A stretch of 64,000 nucleotides of DNA, taken from NCBI RefSeq assembly GCF_024626525.1, contig NZ_JANJGU010000014.1:34788-98787 (forward strand). Reading direction: 5' to 3'. Below, piece by piece: positions 1-10,974 of this stretch (positions within the stretch are counted from its first letter, which is position 1; every line of letters begins with the position of its first letter). A program made the position numbers and the translations under genes. Source of the DNA: Lederbergia panacisoli. Its GTDB lineage: Bacteria > Bacillota > Bacilli > Bacillales > Bacillaceae_C. The notes beneath the pieces were generated by a model. That model had not been told where the DNA came from, did no database searches, and saw only the letters and a program-made list of their open reading frames with translations.

Positions 1-984
<984 letters not shown>

Positions 985-1071
985 CTAAATTCAGCAGAAT
1001 TCCCTACTTTGAGATAAAGAAAAAATCTTTACTTTCGGTAATTGTTTAAAACTGGGCTGAATTAAGTTACA

Positions 1072-1211
1072 GCCTCCGGCGGATGCCTCAGATTTTTAAA
1101 GGAATTATAGGAACACAAGCTAAGAGCGCGACGTCCTGTCGCAACGCTTGTGTGACCAACATCTTGTTGGCCAAAGCTCGATAAAAATCTGGGCGCAATT
1201 CCGCCAAGGCG
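1072..1211. repeat. Structured intergenic repeat with three-arm folding potential
   Basis: This 140-bp stretch between sufU and sufB has nested inverted repeats. The outer arms 1072-1098 and 1182-1211 are imperfectly complementary (GATTTTTA against TAAAAATC plus GC-rich ends GGCGGA and TCCGCC). Inside are two hairpins: 1113-1120 with 1146-1153 (ACACAAGC/GCTTGTGT, with inner stem GCGAC/GTCGC at 1128-1142), and 1156-1161 with 1165-1170 (CCAACA/TGTTGG). The fold is a cloverleaf-like junction. It resembles dispersed intergenic repeats I recall from other Bacillus genomes; I see no other copy in this window. Confidence 0.7.
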
Positions 1212-1238
1212 TCATTGATTAGAATGGAGGAATGAATA

Positions 1239-2636
1239 ATGGCTAAAAAAGCACCAGAAATCGGTGATTATAAATATGGCTTCCGAGATAAAGATGTCTC
1301 CATTTTCCGTTCTGAGCGGGGATTAACGAGAGAAATCGTAGAGGAAATCTCAAAAATGAAGGAAGAACCACAATGGATGCTCGATTTCCGTTTAAAATCT
1401 CTTGAGCATTTTTATAAAATGCCAATGCCACAATGGGGTGGAGATTTAAACTCATTGAACTTTGACGAAATTACGTATTACGTAAAACCGTCTGAGCAAA
1501 CAGAACGTACATGGGATGAAGTTCCTGAAGAAATCAAGCAAACATTTGACAAATTAGGTATCCCTGAGGCGGAACAAAAATATCTTGCAGGGGTATCTGC
1601 TCAATACGAATCTGAGGTAGTGTATCATAACATGAAGCAAGACCTTGAAGATATGGGGATTGTTTTTAAAGATACGGATTCTGCATTAAAGGAAAATGAA
1701 GATATTTTCCGTGAGCATTGGGCAACCGTCATTCCTCCAACAGATAATAAGTTTGCAGCATTGAACTCTGCAGTTTGGTCAGGTGGATCATTTATTTACG
1801 TACCTCCTGGCATCAAAGTAGATACGCCGCTTCAAGCATATTTCCGAATCAATTCAGAAAATATGGGACAGTTCGAGCGTACACTTATTATCGTTGATGA
1901 GGGAGCTTCTGTTCATTATGTTGAAGGATGTACAGCTCCAGTTTATACAACAAACTCCCTTCATAGTGCAGTTGTTGAAATCATCATCAAAAAAGATGCG
2001 TATTGCCGCTATACAACGATCCAAAACTGGGCGAACAACGTATACAACCTCGTTACAAAGCGTGCAGTTTGTGAAGCGAACGCTACAATGGAATGGATCG
2101 ATGGAAATATCGGATCAAAATTAACGATGAAGTATCCTGCTGTATTATTGAAAGGTGAAGGCGCACGTGGTATGACACTTTCCATTGCACTTGCAGGAAA
2201 AGGCCAACACCAAGATGCAGGGGCAAAAATGATGCATCTAGCACCTAATACATCTTCAAGTATTGTGTCAAAATCAATTTCTCAACATGGTGGAAAAGTA
2301 ACGTACCGCGGAATCGTTCATTTTGGACGTAAAGCGGACGGTGCTAAATCTACTATTGAGTGTGATACAATTATTCTTGATAATAAATCAACTTCAGATA
2401 CTATTCCATACAATGAGATCCTAAACGACAATATCTCATTAGAGCATGAGGCGAGAGTATCGAAAGTGTCCGAAGAGCAGCTCTTCTATTTAATGAGCCG
2501 TGGAATCGGTGAACAAGAAGCGACAGAAATGATCGTCATGGGCTTCATCGAACCATTCACAAAAGAACTTCCAATGGAATATGCGGTTGAGATGAACCGA
2601 CTCATTAAGTTCGAAATGGAAGGCAGCATCGGATAA
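1239..2636 (+). CDS. sufB: Fe-S cluster assembly scaffold protein SufB
   Basis: SufB subunit of the SufBCD scaffold complex that builds Fe-S clusters (465 aa, the normal family length). The start ATG has GGAGG at 1226-1230. The N-terminal half contains the SufB-specific region ([11 protein letters not shown]) and the C-terminal half the beta-helix core with conserved motifs such as [28 protein letters not shown] and the C-terminal [16 protein letters not shown] helix motif. It is the last gene of the suf operon and is followed directly by a strong terminator. Confidence 0.98.
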   Translation: MAKKAPEIGDYKYGFRDKDVSIFRSERGLTREIVEEISKMKEEPQWMLDFRLKSLEHFYKMPMPQWGGDLNSLNFDEITYYVKPSEQTERTWDEVPEEIKQTFDKLGIPEAEQKYLAGVSAQYESEVVYHNMKQDLEDMGIVFKDTDSALKENEDIFREHWATVIPPTDNKFAALNSAVWSGGSFIYVPPGIKVDTPLQAYFRINSENMGQFERTLIIVDEGASVHYVEGCTAPVYTTNSLHSAVVEIIIKKDAYCRYTTIQNWANNVYNLVTKRAVCEANATMEWIDGNIGSKLTMKYPAVLLKGEGARGMTLSIALAGKGQHQDAGAKMMHLAPNTSSSIVSKSISQHGGKVTYRGIVHFGRKADGAKSTIECDTIILDNKSTSDTIPYNEILNDNISLEHEARVSKVSEEQLFYLMSRGIGEQEATEMIVMGFIEPFTKELPMEYAVEMNRLIKFEMEGSIG

Positions 2637-2649
2637 TCAAAACGAAAAT

Positions 2650-2692
2650 AGACCTCCCTTAAACTTACCATGTTTAAGAGTGGTCTTTTTTT
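2650..2692 (+). terminator. Rho-independent terminator of the suf operon
   Basis: A stem pairs GACC-CCCTTAAAC (from 2651) with GTTTAAGAG-GGTC (ending 2685), followed by seven T residues. It lies 14 bp after the sufB stop. Confidence 0.9.
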
Positions 2693-3001
2693 AATTCCCC
2701 TTTGTTGAATGAGGAAATTGTTATATGAACCCCTTTAGATTCATGCAAGAAACTCCCTTCCGCATACAAATAATACCAAAGAATATAAGCTTTAATAATT
2801 TATAAAAGTAGTTCAATTCCTTTAAATTTCTCAAAAACAAAAAACATATGCCATTAGACCTATTTTCAGAGGGTTGGGAGGATTCTAACATTTATGCACT
2901 GAATAATAAAAGTAGGAAATAAATGTTTATTATATGAGAAATAAGGAGGAGGGACGAACACAACTAGCGGCATTTTTACTATTTTTTAGGGGGCTTGGCA
3001 A
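2693..3001. other. AT-rich intergenic region before the GH16 gene
   Basis: No gene is visible. The only structure I see is a 9-bp inverted repeat AACATTTAT (2887-2895) and ATAAATGTT (2919-2927) about 75 bp before the GH16 start, a possible operator. No convincing sigma-A promoter pair could be assigned. Confidence 0.35.
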
Positions 3002-6000
3002 ATGTCAAAAAAGTGGTGGAGTTTGTCGATGGTATTTCTATTGTTTTTTTCGAACTTTTTTAGTCTTAATGTAAAAGCCAATGAAACAAATGAAGAACCT
3101 CCAAGTGAAGATTCTGATTGGTCATTAGTTTGGGAGGACAATTTCGATGGTAATGAATTGGATACTACTAAATGGTCAATCGATACTGGCAATGGATTTG
3201 AAAATCCCGACGGTTCTTGGAATCCTGGTTGGGGAAACAATGAACTTCAATATTACGATGAGAATAATGTGAAAATAGAAAATGGAAAATTAATTTTGGA
3301 AGGTCGGAAAGAATCTATTTCGGATAATCATGGTACGTATCAATATACTTCAGGTAAAATCCTTTCCCGAGGCAAGTTTAGTAAAAAGTACGGAAAAATT
3401 GAAGCGAAAATGAAATTGCCGAAAGGAAAAGGGTTTTGGCCTGCATTTTGGATGATGCCTGAGGACGATGTGTATGGTGGCTGGGCAGCATCGGGTGAAA
3501 TCGATATTATGGAAGGAAAGGGGAGTATACCGAATAAAGTTGGCGGTGCAATCCATTATGGTGGTGGCTGGCCAAATAACACGTATACTGCGAAGGACTA
3601 TGAATTTTCATCCGGGGATATTACTGATTTCAACGTATACAGTCTAGAATGGGAGCCAGGAGAACTACGTTGGTATGTAAATGGAGAGCTTTATCAAAAG
3701 CTTAATAATTGGAATTCAACTGGTACAGGGAATGCGGCGAAATATTCATATCCAGCTCCATTTGATCAAGAGTTTTTTATCATTCTTAATCTAGCCATCG
3801 GCGGCCACTTTGATGGTAATCCTGATGGAAGCACTGAATTTCCTGGTCAAGTCGAGGTCGATTATGTAAGAGTTTACGAACTGACAGGTAGAGATTATTT
3901 ACAGCCTGTTGAACCTGGATTTGATGTGGAGGAATTGCCGGATAATGCAAAGAAAGCCATTGATGGAAACTATATATACGACAACGCTTTTGAAAAGGGC
4001 TTTACAACGATTACGAATAGCTCCGAATTAGATAATAAATGGGACTACATGAATTGGAATTTAGTTTATATGAATGATTTTGCTGGAAATGCATCTGCGA
4101 GTGTTGAAAACCTTGATGGAACACCTTTCGCAAAAGTGAATATCAATCAGCCAGGAAGCCAATCGTACTCTGTTCAGCTTATTCAAAATGTTACATTGGG
4201 AAAGGGCCGATGGTATAAGTTAAGCTTTGATGCTAAATCGAATGCAAACCGTAATGTTAATCTAAAATTTGGAGGCGGCCCGGAAAGAGGGTACACAGCA
4301 TATGCGCCTACACCTGACTTTGCCTTAACGAACGATGTTCAATCATATGAAATGAAATTCCAAATGCAGCATGATACGGATGCAGCGGCGAGGCTTGAGT
4401 TTAATATGGGACTCAATGCAAATACTGTTTGGATTGGAAATGCCGTTCTTGAAGAAATTGATCCTGTAGATCCGTACAATGAAGATGCCCCAAAAAAACC
4501 GTTAAGCAATGGTAACCATATATACAACGGAACGTTTGACCAAGGTAGATTGGATCGGATGACGTATTGGAATCTTCATACTGACGGGGCTGTTGCAAAA
4601 GCTTCTGTCGATCCCGATAAAAGGGAGTTAAAGGTAGAAATCACGGATGGCGGCAGCAGTAATCAAGCAATTAAGGTAGTGCAGAAAGGTCTTAATTTGC
4701 TAAGTAATGATGAGTATGAATTGACTTTTAATGCAAGAGCAGAATCTCTGAAAGATATACAGGTTGCATTATTAAATGAAGATGGAACTGTCAATTTTTC
4801 CGGAAGTCAAAGAATATCGTTAACGACTGCAATGGAAGAGAAAACGCTTCGTTTTACAATGCCGGATGTGACCGATGTTAAAGGGCAGCTCGTCTTTTTG
4901 CTTGGTGGAAATAACAGCCATGTTTATCTGGATGATGTAAAACTAATTCGCTTAACGAACAAGAATGATCAATTAACACTAAATGATATTTTTCCTTTGA
5001 AAAATGGTGATTTTTCAAAGGAGTTAGAGCATTGGACGAAGCATATACAAGGGGATTTTGATGGTCACGGTTCATCAGGTACTCTTCAAGTAGAAGATGG
5101 CCAAGCAAAATTCACCATTCGAAATGTTGGCTACAACCCCTGGGATCTCATGTTAATCCAAGAAGGGATGAATCTAAAAAAGGGCAATACGTATGTCGTT
5201 CAATTCGATGCGAAATCGACAGTTGACAGAACGATGGAAATAGTTGTTGAAAACGCATCCTATACTAGATTTTTTAACGAAAAAATTCAGTTGAACAATA
5301 CGATGGAAACATTTCAATTTGAGTTCAAAATGAATACGGATGAAGCGGTTGGCCTAAAATATTTGCTTGGAAATATTGCTGGAGCCTCAGCCATAAACGA
5401 AGCTCATAATGTATTCATCGACAATGTTCGTTTTGAAATAAAAGGGGAAAGAGAAAAGCATTTCCCACTTAAAAATGGTGACTTTTCAAATGATTTGTCT
5501 AGTTGGAATCGACATGTGCAAGGAGATTATGACGGAAATTCCAAAGCAACGATGGAAGCAGTAAACGGTGAAGCGAAGGTTTCCGTTCAAAACGTCGGTA
5601 CGAATCCGTGGGACGTGCAATTGCATCAGTCGGGACTTGCCTTAATGGAAGGGAAAACGTATGTCGTTTCCTTCGATGCGAGATCTACAATTGATAGATT
5701 GCTAGAGGTAGTCATAGATAATGGAGATCCCGCATACTATCGTTATTTTGAGGAAACGGTCCAACTGACGGATTCAGCAAAAACTTATTCTTTTGAATTT
5801 AAAATGACAAGCGATGACATGACTAAATTCCAATTTTTAGTTGGTAATGTAGGCGGTCAGCAGTTAACGATTCCACATGATGTATTTATTGATAATGTGA
5901 GATTAGAGGTTAAAGGTGCGAGGGAAGCACTTGAAGACGGAGCAGATGATAATGAGCCGACAGATCCAACAGATCCTCCAGAAGAGAAAAAGTGGAAGGA

Positions 6001-7078
6001 AATTGGGGAGAATCTAGTCATTGATGGAACATTTGACACTACGAAAGAATTTGGAACAGCGCCAGATCAATTAGTTGATGGCTGGAATATTTTTAACATG
6101 GGTAATCATGTTGATTTTGCAGGTTTAGCAGATTTTTCAGTTGAAAATGGTCAGCTTCACGCCAATGTAAAACAAGTAGGCTGGAATTGGTATGATATTC
6201 AACTATTGCAGAATCTAAACGTCCCAAGTGGAACATATAAAATTCAATTTGATATGAGTTCCGAGCAAGAACGCCCAGTTTATGTTGAGCTTGCGGGATC
6301 AGGGGTAAAAACGTTCAATGTGACGAATGTAATGAAAACATATGAAGTGATTGTTGATGCACATTCAGATGGGGTAAAACAATTTATGTTAGGATTAGGA
6401 AGGAATTCAGGGGATGTCGAACCATCTGTTCCTTATACAATCGTCATCGATAATGTAAAGCTCGTAAAGGTAGAAGAAGTAACAGATGATGAGCCGACAG
6501 ATCCAACTGATCCACCTGAGCAAAAGAAGGATCAAGTTGATGCAGATTTCCGAATGAATGGGAATAATGCGGTAATCTCAGACGCTGATTTCGAAAGTCT
6601 TTTAGATGAAATGAAAAACGAAGGAACTGTTGTTATCAATTTGGCAAACAATAAAGACAATACGTTCGTTCGTCTTAGTGAAAGACAGGCTGAGCTGTTA
6701 AAAGAAAAATCAGCAAAGGTTCAAGTTAATTTGAATGATGATGTTATTTTATCCATCCCATCACAAATATTTAAAAACGAAAAAGGAAAAGTTGAAATAA
6801 GTATAAAGAAAGAAAAAGCTGTTAATGGGGCTGTTAGTTCAGTCTATAATTTGGAAATGAAGCAAGGCGGCCATACGATTACCGATTTTGATAAGCTAAA
6901 CGTCACGATATCCTTCAAGGTGGAGAAGGGAAGCGACAATCTTAGCGTTTACTTTAAGGCAAAGAATGATTGGGTAAAACTTGGAGGCACATATAACAAA
7001 GGACTGGTGACCGTCGAAACAGATCACTTTAGTTCATTTGCAGTATTTGTAAACGCTCCTACCAATAAAAAGAAATAA
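3002..7078 (+). CDS. Secreted multimodular GH16 beta-1,3-glucanase (laminarinase-like)
   Basis: Large extracellular polysaccharide hydrolase (1358 aa), predicted to cleave beta-1,3 or mixed-linked glucans. A signal peptide is visible (MSKKWWSLSMVFLLFF, likely cleavage after LNVKA at 26). The GH16 catalytic domain spans about 40-295 with the clan-B motif EIDIME: nucleophile E166, D168 and acid/base E171. Five CenC-type carbohydrate-binding modules follow (about 320-485, 500-655, 664-815, 821-973, 1003-1150); the third and fourth are close duplicates (FPLKNGDFS, period 157 residues). Linkers contain EPTDPTDPPE. The last ~180 residues form an uncharacterised domain ending in DHFSSFAVF, a sequence often found before S-layer anchors, but no SLH repeats or sortase motif follow. 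RBS AGGGGG precedes the ATG. It is monocistronic with its own terminator. Confidence 0.93.
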   Translation: MSKKWWSLSMVFLLFFSNFFSLNVKANETNEEPPSEDSDWSLVWEDNFDGNELDTTKWSIDTGNGFENPDGSWNPGWGNNELQYYDENNVKIENGKLILEGRKESISDNHGTYQYTSGKILSRGKFSKKYGKIEAKMKLPKGKGFWPAFWMMPEDDVYGGWAASGEIDIMEGKGSIPNKVGGAIHYGGGWPNNTYTAKDYEFSSGDITDFNVYSLEWEPGELRWYVNGELYQKLNNWNSTGTGNAAKYSYPAPFDQEFFIILNLAIGGHFDGNPDGSTEFPGQVEVDYVRVYELTGRDYLQPVEPGFDVEELPDNAKKAIDGNYIYDNAFEKGFTTITNSSELDNKWDYMNWNLVYMNDFAGNASASVENLDGTPFAKVNINQPGSQSYSVQLIQNVTLGKGRWYKLSFDAKSNANRNVNLKFGGGPERGYTAYAPTPDFALTNDVQSYEMKFQMQHDTDAAARLEFNMGLNANTVWIGNAVLEEIDPVDPYNEDAPKKPLSNGNHIYNGTFDQGRLDRMTYWNLHTDGAVAKASVDPDKRELKVEITDGGSSNQAIKVVQKGLNLLSNDEYELTFNARAESLKDIQVALLNEDGTVNFSGSQRISLTTAMEEKTLRFTMPDVTDVKGQLVFLLGGNNSHVYLDDVKLIRLTNKNDQLTLNDIFPLKNGDFSKELEHWTKHIQGDFDGHGSSGTLQVEDGQAKFTIRNVGYNPWDLMLIQEGMNLKKGNTYVVQFDAKSTVDRTMEIVVENASYTRFFNEKIQLNNTMETFQFEFKMNTDEAVGLKYLLGNIAGASAINEAHNVFIDNVRFEIKGEREKHFPLKNGDFSNDLSSWNRHVQGDYDGNSKATMEAVNGEAKVSVQNVGTNPWDVQLHQSGLALMEGKTYVVSFDARSTIDRLLEVVIDNGDPAYYRYFEETVQLTDSAKTYSFEFKMTSDDMTKFQFLVGNVGGQQLTIPHDVFIDNVRLEVKGAREALEDGADDNEPTDPTDPPEEKKWKEIGENLVIDGTFDTTKEFGTAPDQLVDGWNIFNMGNHVDFAGLADFSVENGQLHANVKQVGWNWYDIQLLQNLNVPSGTYKIQFDMSSEQERPVYVELAGSGVKTFNVTNVMKTYEVIVDAHSDGVKQFMLGLGRNSGDVEPSVPYTIVIDNVKLVKVEEVTDDEPTDPTDPPEQKKDQVDADFRMNGNNAVISDADFESLLDEMKNEGTVVINLANNKDNTFVRLSERQAELLKEKSAKVQVNLNDDVILSIPSQIFKNEKGKVEISIKKEKAVNGAVSSVYNLEMKQGGHTITDFDKLNVTISFKVEKGSDNLSVYFKAKNDWVKLGGTYNKGLVTVETDHFSSFAVFVNAPTNKKK

Positions 7079-7088
7079 GGAATAAGAA

Positions 7089-7117
7089 AAGGCGGCCTGA
7101 GATTAGCCGCCTTTTTC
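7089..7117 (+). terminator. Terminator after GH16 gene
   Basis: Stem GGCGGC (7091-7096) and GCCGCC (7106-7111) followed by TTTTT. Confidence 0.9.
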
Positions 7118-7183
7118 TTATCCCTTCATTTATATTAAAAAATTTGATACATTTTTAATATCAGCTTTAAAGAGGGTGAGCGT

Positions 7184-8029
7184 ATGATTTATATTGGAGT
7201 AACAGGATGGGGAGACCACGATTCGCTGTATAGTCAAGGAATAACTGCACGCGATAAGTTGAAGGAATATGCTGCCCATTTTCCAACTGTCGAGGTGGAT
7301 ACTTCCTTTTACGCGATTCAGCCGGAAAAAAATAGTGCAAAATGGGTTCATGATACGCCTGATAACTTTCGCTTTGTCGTGAAAGCTTATCAAGGTATGA
7401 CGGGGCATCAAAGGGGCGAAATTCCATTTGCCACGAAAGATGAAATGTTTGAGGCTTTCCTTTTATCGATAAAAGCTTTTACCGAGAGTGGAAAATTAGC
7501 CATGGTGTTATTCCAATTTCCACCTTGGTTTGATTGCACAAAAGAAAATGTTGCATACTTAAGATATTGCCGTGAAAAAATGCAGGAAGTTCCCGTTGCA
7601 TTGGAATTCCGTAATCAAACGTGGTTTTATCCTCAGTATAAAGCAAGCACGCTTCGGTTCATGGAAGAAGAAAGATGGATTCATAGTATCTGTGACGAAC
7701 CTCAAGTGGGTTTAGGTTCTGTGCCTACTATTTTGCATTCGACAAATAAGGAAAAAACATTAGTGCGTATGCACGGCCGCAATGTGGCGGCTTGGATGAA
7801 GCCGAATGGGAATAATTGGAGAGAAGTTCGTTATTTATATCGCTATAATAAGGAAGAACTGCTAGAATGGAAAAAATGGATTCTTCAATTACAAAAAGAA
7901 ACGAAAGATATATATGTTCTTTTTAATAATAACTCTGGCGGGGACGCGGCAGATAATGCTAAACAATTTATCGAAATGCTCGGGATTGAGTATACAGGCT
8001 TAGCCCCAAAGCAGCTTGGTTTATTTTAA
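7184..8029 (+). CDS. yunF: DUF72 family protein YunF
   Basis: Uncharacterised DUF72 (YecE-like) protein of 281 aa, a TIM-barrel fold family of unknown biochemical function. Family hallmarks are the N-terminal IGVTGWGDHDSLY, the VEVDTSFYAIQ segment, FRFVVKAYQGMTGH, LVRMHGRN and the C-terminal VLFNNNSGGDAADNAKQF. The start ATG has GAGGG upstream. Its position next to yunD, yunC and yunB matches the B. subtilis yun cluster, and its length agrees with YunF there. It is probably cytosolic, as no signal is visible. Confidence 0.88.
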   Translation: MIYIGVTGWGDHDSLYSQGITARDKLKEYAAHFPTVEVDTSFYAIQPEKNSAKWVHDTPDNFRFVVKAYQGMTGHQRGEIPFATKDEMFEAFLLSIKAFTESGKLAMVLFQFPPWFDCTKENVAYLRYCREKMQEVPVALEFRNQTWFYPQYKASTLRFMEEERWIHSICDEPQVGLGSVPTILHSTNKEKTLVRMHGRNVAAWMKPNGNNWREVRYLYRYNKEELLEWKKWILQLQKETKDIYVLFNNNSGGDAADNAKQFIEMLGIEYTGLAPKQLGLF

Positions 8030-8094
8030 TTTAGATAGTACCTTTAATTGGGAAATTATAAAGTATTTTAAGGCAATCGTTAGGAAGTGTACTC

Positions 8095-9456
8095 TTGAAA
8101 GAAAAAATTCATATCTATCATACAAATGATCTTCATAGCCATTTTGAAAATTGGCCTAAAATACAATCTTTTCTAGCAGAAAGGAAAGCGTTCCATGAAG
8201 CAGCAGGAGAAGATGTTTTTATTTTCGACTGTGGTGATTTTATGGATCGCTGGCACCCATTTACAGAAGGTTCAATGGGGAAAGGGAATACACAAGTATT
8301 AAATGAAGGCTATTATAATGCTGTAACTATTGGGAACAATGAAGGAATTACTCTCCCATTTCAAGATTTGGACGGCCTATATGAAGAGGCGAATTTTGAA
8401 GTGATTGTGGCGAATTTATATCTTCCTGAATATAAAAGACCAAAGTGGGTCCAGCCTTATGTCATTTATAAAACAAAGCAAGGTCATAAAATTGGCGTTA
8501 CGGCGGTCACTACCTATTATCAAAAATTATATCAATTACTTGGCTGGGAGCTTTCGGAACCTTTTACGGAACTTGAAATGCAAATAAATAGAATGAAAGA
8601 TAAAACTGATATGATAATTGTTCTTTCGCATTTAGGAATTCATGATGACGAAAAAATGACAGAGTTATTTCCCCAAGTTGATTTAATATTAGGCGCACAT
8701 ACGCATCACTTTTTCCATGAAGGAAATAAGGTGAATCATACGATGATGGCGGCGGCAGGGAAATATGGCCGATTTGTCGGATATATAGAAGTCGAGCTAA
8801 TGGAAAAGCCTTTAATGATCCAGCCGAGGCTATTTGAAACAGATTTACTACCATCCGTTAAAAATGAGGAGATCTTTGTACGTGAACTGGAAAGCGTCGG
8901 AAAAAGGCAATTAGATAGTAGAGTCGCTTACTTACATAATACTTTAGAATTTTCATGGGAAAGGCCTTCATCATTAGCAAATCTATTATGCGAGGCGATA
9001 CATGAATGGTGCAAACCCGATTGTACTTTGATTAATTCAGGCTTAGTGCTGACGCAACTTCAAAAAGGATATGTGACAAAATATGATATCCATCAAATGC
9101 TGCCGCATCCGATAAATCCTTGTAATGTTGAACTTACAGGGGCTCAATTAAAAGAGGTGCTTCTTCATTCCGAAGATGATGGGTGGTCTGATCTTGAAGT
9201 AATCGGTTTAGGATTTAGAGGATCCGTAATGGGGGCGTTCGTTCATTATGGAGTAGAAATAGACAAGGAAGAGCAACAAGTGTTTATTAAGGGAAATCCA
9301 ATCGATCCCGAAAAAACGTATACACTTGGAACGACTGATATGTTTACCTTTGGAAGATTTTTTCCGGAGATACGGCGTTCTGAAGTTAAGAACTATTTTA
9401 TGCCGGAATTTCTTCGTGATATTATGGAATGGAAATTAGGGCGAATGAATGATTGA
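8095..9456 (+). CDS. yunD: Metallophosphoesterase / 5'-nucleotidase family protein YunD
   Basis: Two-domain 5'-nucleotidase family protein (453 aa). The N-terminal calcineurin-like domain shows the metal-binding motifs DLHSHF (residue 12 region), FDCGDFMD, GNNE, LSHLG and GAHTHH. The C-terminal 5'-nucleotidase domain starts near residue 280 and includes the INSG and TLGTTDMFTFG segments. There is no signal peptide, unlike secreted homologues such as YfkN, so it probably acts in the cytoplasm on nucleotides or sugar phosphates; the substrate is unknown. The start is TTG at 8095 with GGAAG upstream. It follows the yunF-yunD-yunC-yunB order. Confidence 0.88.
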   Translation: MKEKIHIYHTNDLHSHFENWPKIQSFLAERKAFHEAAGEDVFIFDCGDFMDRWHPFTEGSMGKGNTQVLNEGYYNAVTIGNNEGITLPFQDLDGLYEEANFEVIVANLYLPEYKRPKWVQPYVIYKTKQGHKIGVTAVTTYYQKLYQLLGWELSEPFTELEMQINRMKDKTDMIIVLSHLGIHDDEKMTELFPQVDLILGAHTHHFFHEGNKVNHTMMAAAGKYGRFVGYIEVELMEKPLMIQPRLFETDLLPSVKNEEIFVRELESVGKRQLDSRVAYLHNTLEFSWERPSSLANLLCEAIHEWCKPDCTLINSGLVLTQLQKGYVTKYDIHQMLPHPINPCNVELTGAQLKEVLLHSEDDGWSDLEVIGLGFRGSVMGAFVHYGVEIDKEEQQVFIKGNPIDPEKTYTLGTTDMFTFGRFFPEIRRSEVKNYFMPEFLRDIMEWKLGRMND

Positions 9457-9506
9457 CCAATTTTCTCCCTCCTTCATACATATGAGTATTGGGAGGAGTG
9501 AAGAAT

Positions 9507-9809
9507 ATGGTTTCTGTGGAGCCTTTAATAATAGAAGGACATACGTTTATTGCTACTTCTGTATTACTGCCAAAGACTACATTACTGACAATTTCAAATG
9601 ATAAAGGCTATATTATGTGTGGAGCACTAGATGTAGCCTTATTAAATAACCGCCTAGTTGACCGGCATATTATTGCTGGAAGAGCTGTAGGCGTTAAGAC
9701 GATTGAACAGTTAATGAATGCGCCTCTTGAATCCGTTACGGTCGAGGCTGAGAGATTAGGGATTCATGTAGGTATGATCGGTGCGGAGGCATTATTGAAA
9801 ATGGTATAA
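9507..9809 (+). CDS. yunC: DUF1805 protein YunC
   Basis: Small protein (100 aa) of the DUF1805 family, function unknown. I place the start at ATG 9507 because GGGAGGAG lies at 9491-9498 with suitable spacing; an in-frame TTG at 9489 would overlap that ribosome binding site. Conserved family segments include KGYIMCGALDVALLN and RAVGVKTIEQLM. It is 50 bp downstream of yunD, in the same order as in B. subtilis. Confidence 0.85.
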   Translation: MVSVEPLIIEGHTFIATSVLLPKTTLLTISNDKGYIMCGALDVALLNNRLVDRHIIAGRAVGVKTIEQLMNAPLESVTVEAERLGIHVGMIGAEALLKMV

Positions 9810-9887
9810 CAAAATCCGGGACAAATTTTTAAAACTTGCCCTAACTTTCCCCTCTTACGCATACATTTGCATTAAGGGGGGATTTTT

Positions 9888-10634
9888 TTGGCTGTATTTC
9901 GTGCGCGAAAGATACGGCGTGGCCCTTTGCCGTTCCGCTATGTCATGCTTTTATCATTCGTATTTTTTCTATTTTCAACTGCATTAGGGCTATGGATTAT
10001 AAATAGTGGGATAAAACCTACATTAATCAACTATGCTGAATCGCAAACAAGTAAAATTGCGCCAGCGGTCATTAATAAAGCAGTTCAGGAAGTCATACCT
10101 AATGTTAAAAATCTTAACGAGGTAATGGAAACCCAGCCGAATGGTGGAGTAGTATTTAAAACGGATATTATTAACCAAACGCAAGCAGAATTATCTAGGG
10201 CAATCCAATTTAATTTAAAACAAGCGGAAAAAGGAAATCTTGAGGAATTGGAGGCGGAAACCGGTATTCGAATTGATTATCATAAATCAAGTGAAGGCGA
10301 GGGAATTGTTTATTCATTTCCAATAGGCCAAGCTACTAAGAACGCCTTGCTTGGGAACTTAGGACCGAGAATTCCCATTAGGTTTACCGTAGTAGGCAGT
10401 GTAAATTCCAATGTTGTACCCAAGGTGGAGCAATATCCAATAAATAATTTATTTGTATCTGTTATCATACCTCTTGAAGTAACTGTCCAAATCATCATCC
10501 CTTTTGGATCAAAAAAAACAGTTGTCAAACAAGAAGTGCCGCTTGCAATGGGAGTACTTCCTCTGGATGTACCAAATTTTTATAATGGAAATGGAAAAAC
10601 AAATCCATCCATTCAAATCCCTACAAATCCTTAG
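9888..10634 (+). CDS. yunB: Sporulation protein YunB
   Basis: YunB family protein (248 aa) required for normal sporulation in B. subtilis, where it is made in the mother cell. One N-terminal membrane segment (about residues 18-40, YVMLLSFVFFLFSTALGLWII) is followed by an extracytoplasmic domain. The start is TTG at 9888, with AAGGGGGGA immediately upstream at good spacing. There is no obvious terminator before the lysine riboswitch downstream. A sigma-E promoter could not be assigned by eye. Confidence 0.88.
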   Translation: MAVFRARKIRRGPLPFRYVMLLSFVFFLFSTALGLWIINSGIKPTLINYAESQTSKIAPAVINKAVQEVIPNVKNLNEVMETQPNGGVVFKTDIINQTQAELSRAIQFNLKQAEKGNLEELEAETGIRIDYHKSSEGEGIVYSFPIGQATKNALLGNLGPRIPIRFTVVGSVNSNVVPKVEQYPINNLFVSVIIPLEVTVQIIIPFGSKKTVVKQEVPLAMGVLPLDVPNFYNGNGKTNPSIQIPTNP

Positions 10635-10639
10635 TCATA

Positions 10640-10668
10640 TTGCGAGAAGATAGAAAAAATGTTATATT
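10640..10668 (+). promoter_or_regulatory. Putative sigma-A promoter of the lysine-riboswitch transcript
   Basis: TTGCGA (10640-10645), 17-bp spacer, TATATT (10663-10668), located about 35 bp before the riboswitch aptamer begins. Confidence 0.55.
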
Positions 10669-10701
10669 AATATAGGTATTTTTAACTTAATAAACCTTAT
10701 C

Positions 10702-10890
10702 AAAATCGGATGAGGTAGAGGCGCAAAAGGAATGAGTAGACTGTGTTAGGATGACAACGATGATCACAGTGCGAAAGGTTCTTTTGCCGAAGCGGGGATT
10801 TTTTGTCAAAGGGTTTTCGCTGGTGTTGCTTTGAAGAAGGGTAACACTCTCATATAGTGCTGTGTACTATTATGGGGAGCTACAGATCAC
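10702..10890 (+). promoter_or_regulatory. Lysine riboswitch (L-box)
   Basis: The 5' leader of the NhaC-type gene contains the L-box conserved blocks in the right order: GAGGTAGAGGCGC, GAGTAGACTGTG, GCGAAAGG, TTTTGCCGAAGCG and CGCTGGTGTTGC, then a closing strand with GAGCTAC. P1 can form between GGTAG (5') and CTAC-AGATC (3'). It is followed by a perfect terminator hairpin, as expected for transcription attenuation by lysine. The aptamer ends are approximate. Confidence 0.92.
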
Positions 10891-10915
10891 GATGGAGAAA
10901 CTGACATTACAAATA

Positions 10916-10950
10916 AGAGTAATGATAGGTCTCTATCATTACTCTTTTTA
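10916..10950 (+). terminator. Riboswitch-controlled attenuator terminator
   Basis: Perfect 13-bp stem 10916-10928 against 10933-10945 (AGAGTAATGATAG), 4-nt loop, then a T run, 25 bp before the transporter start codon. It is expected to form when lysine is bound. Confidence 0.92.
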
Positions 10951-10974
10951 TATTTTTGGAGGGAAAGAGGAAGT

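Noticed and set aside
2986..3240. 84-codon open frame antisense to the start of the GH16 gene
   Set aside because: It overlaps the signal peptide and catalytic domain coding region and has no independent support.
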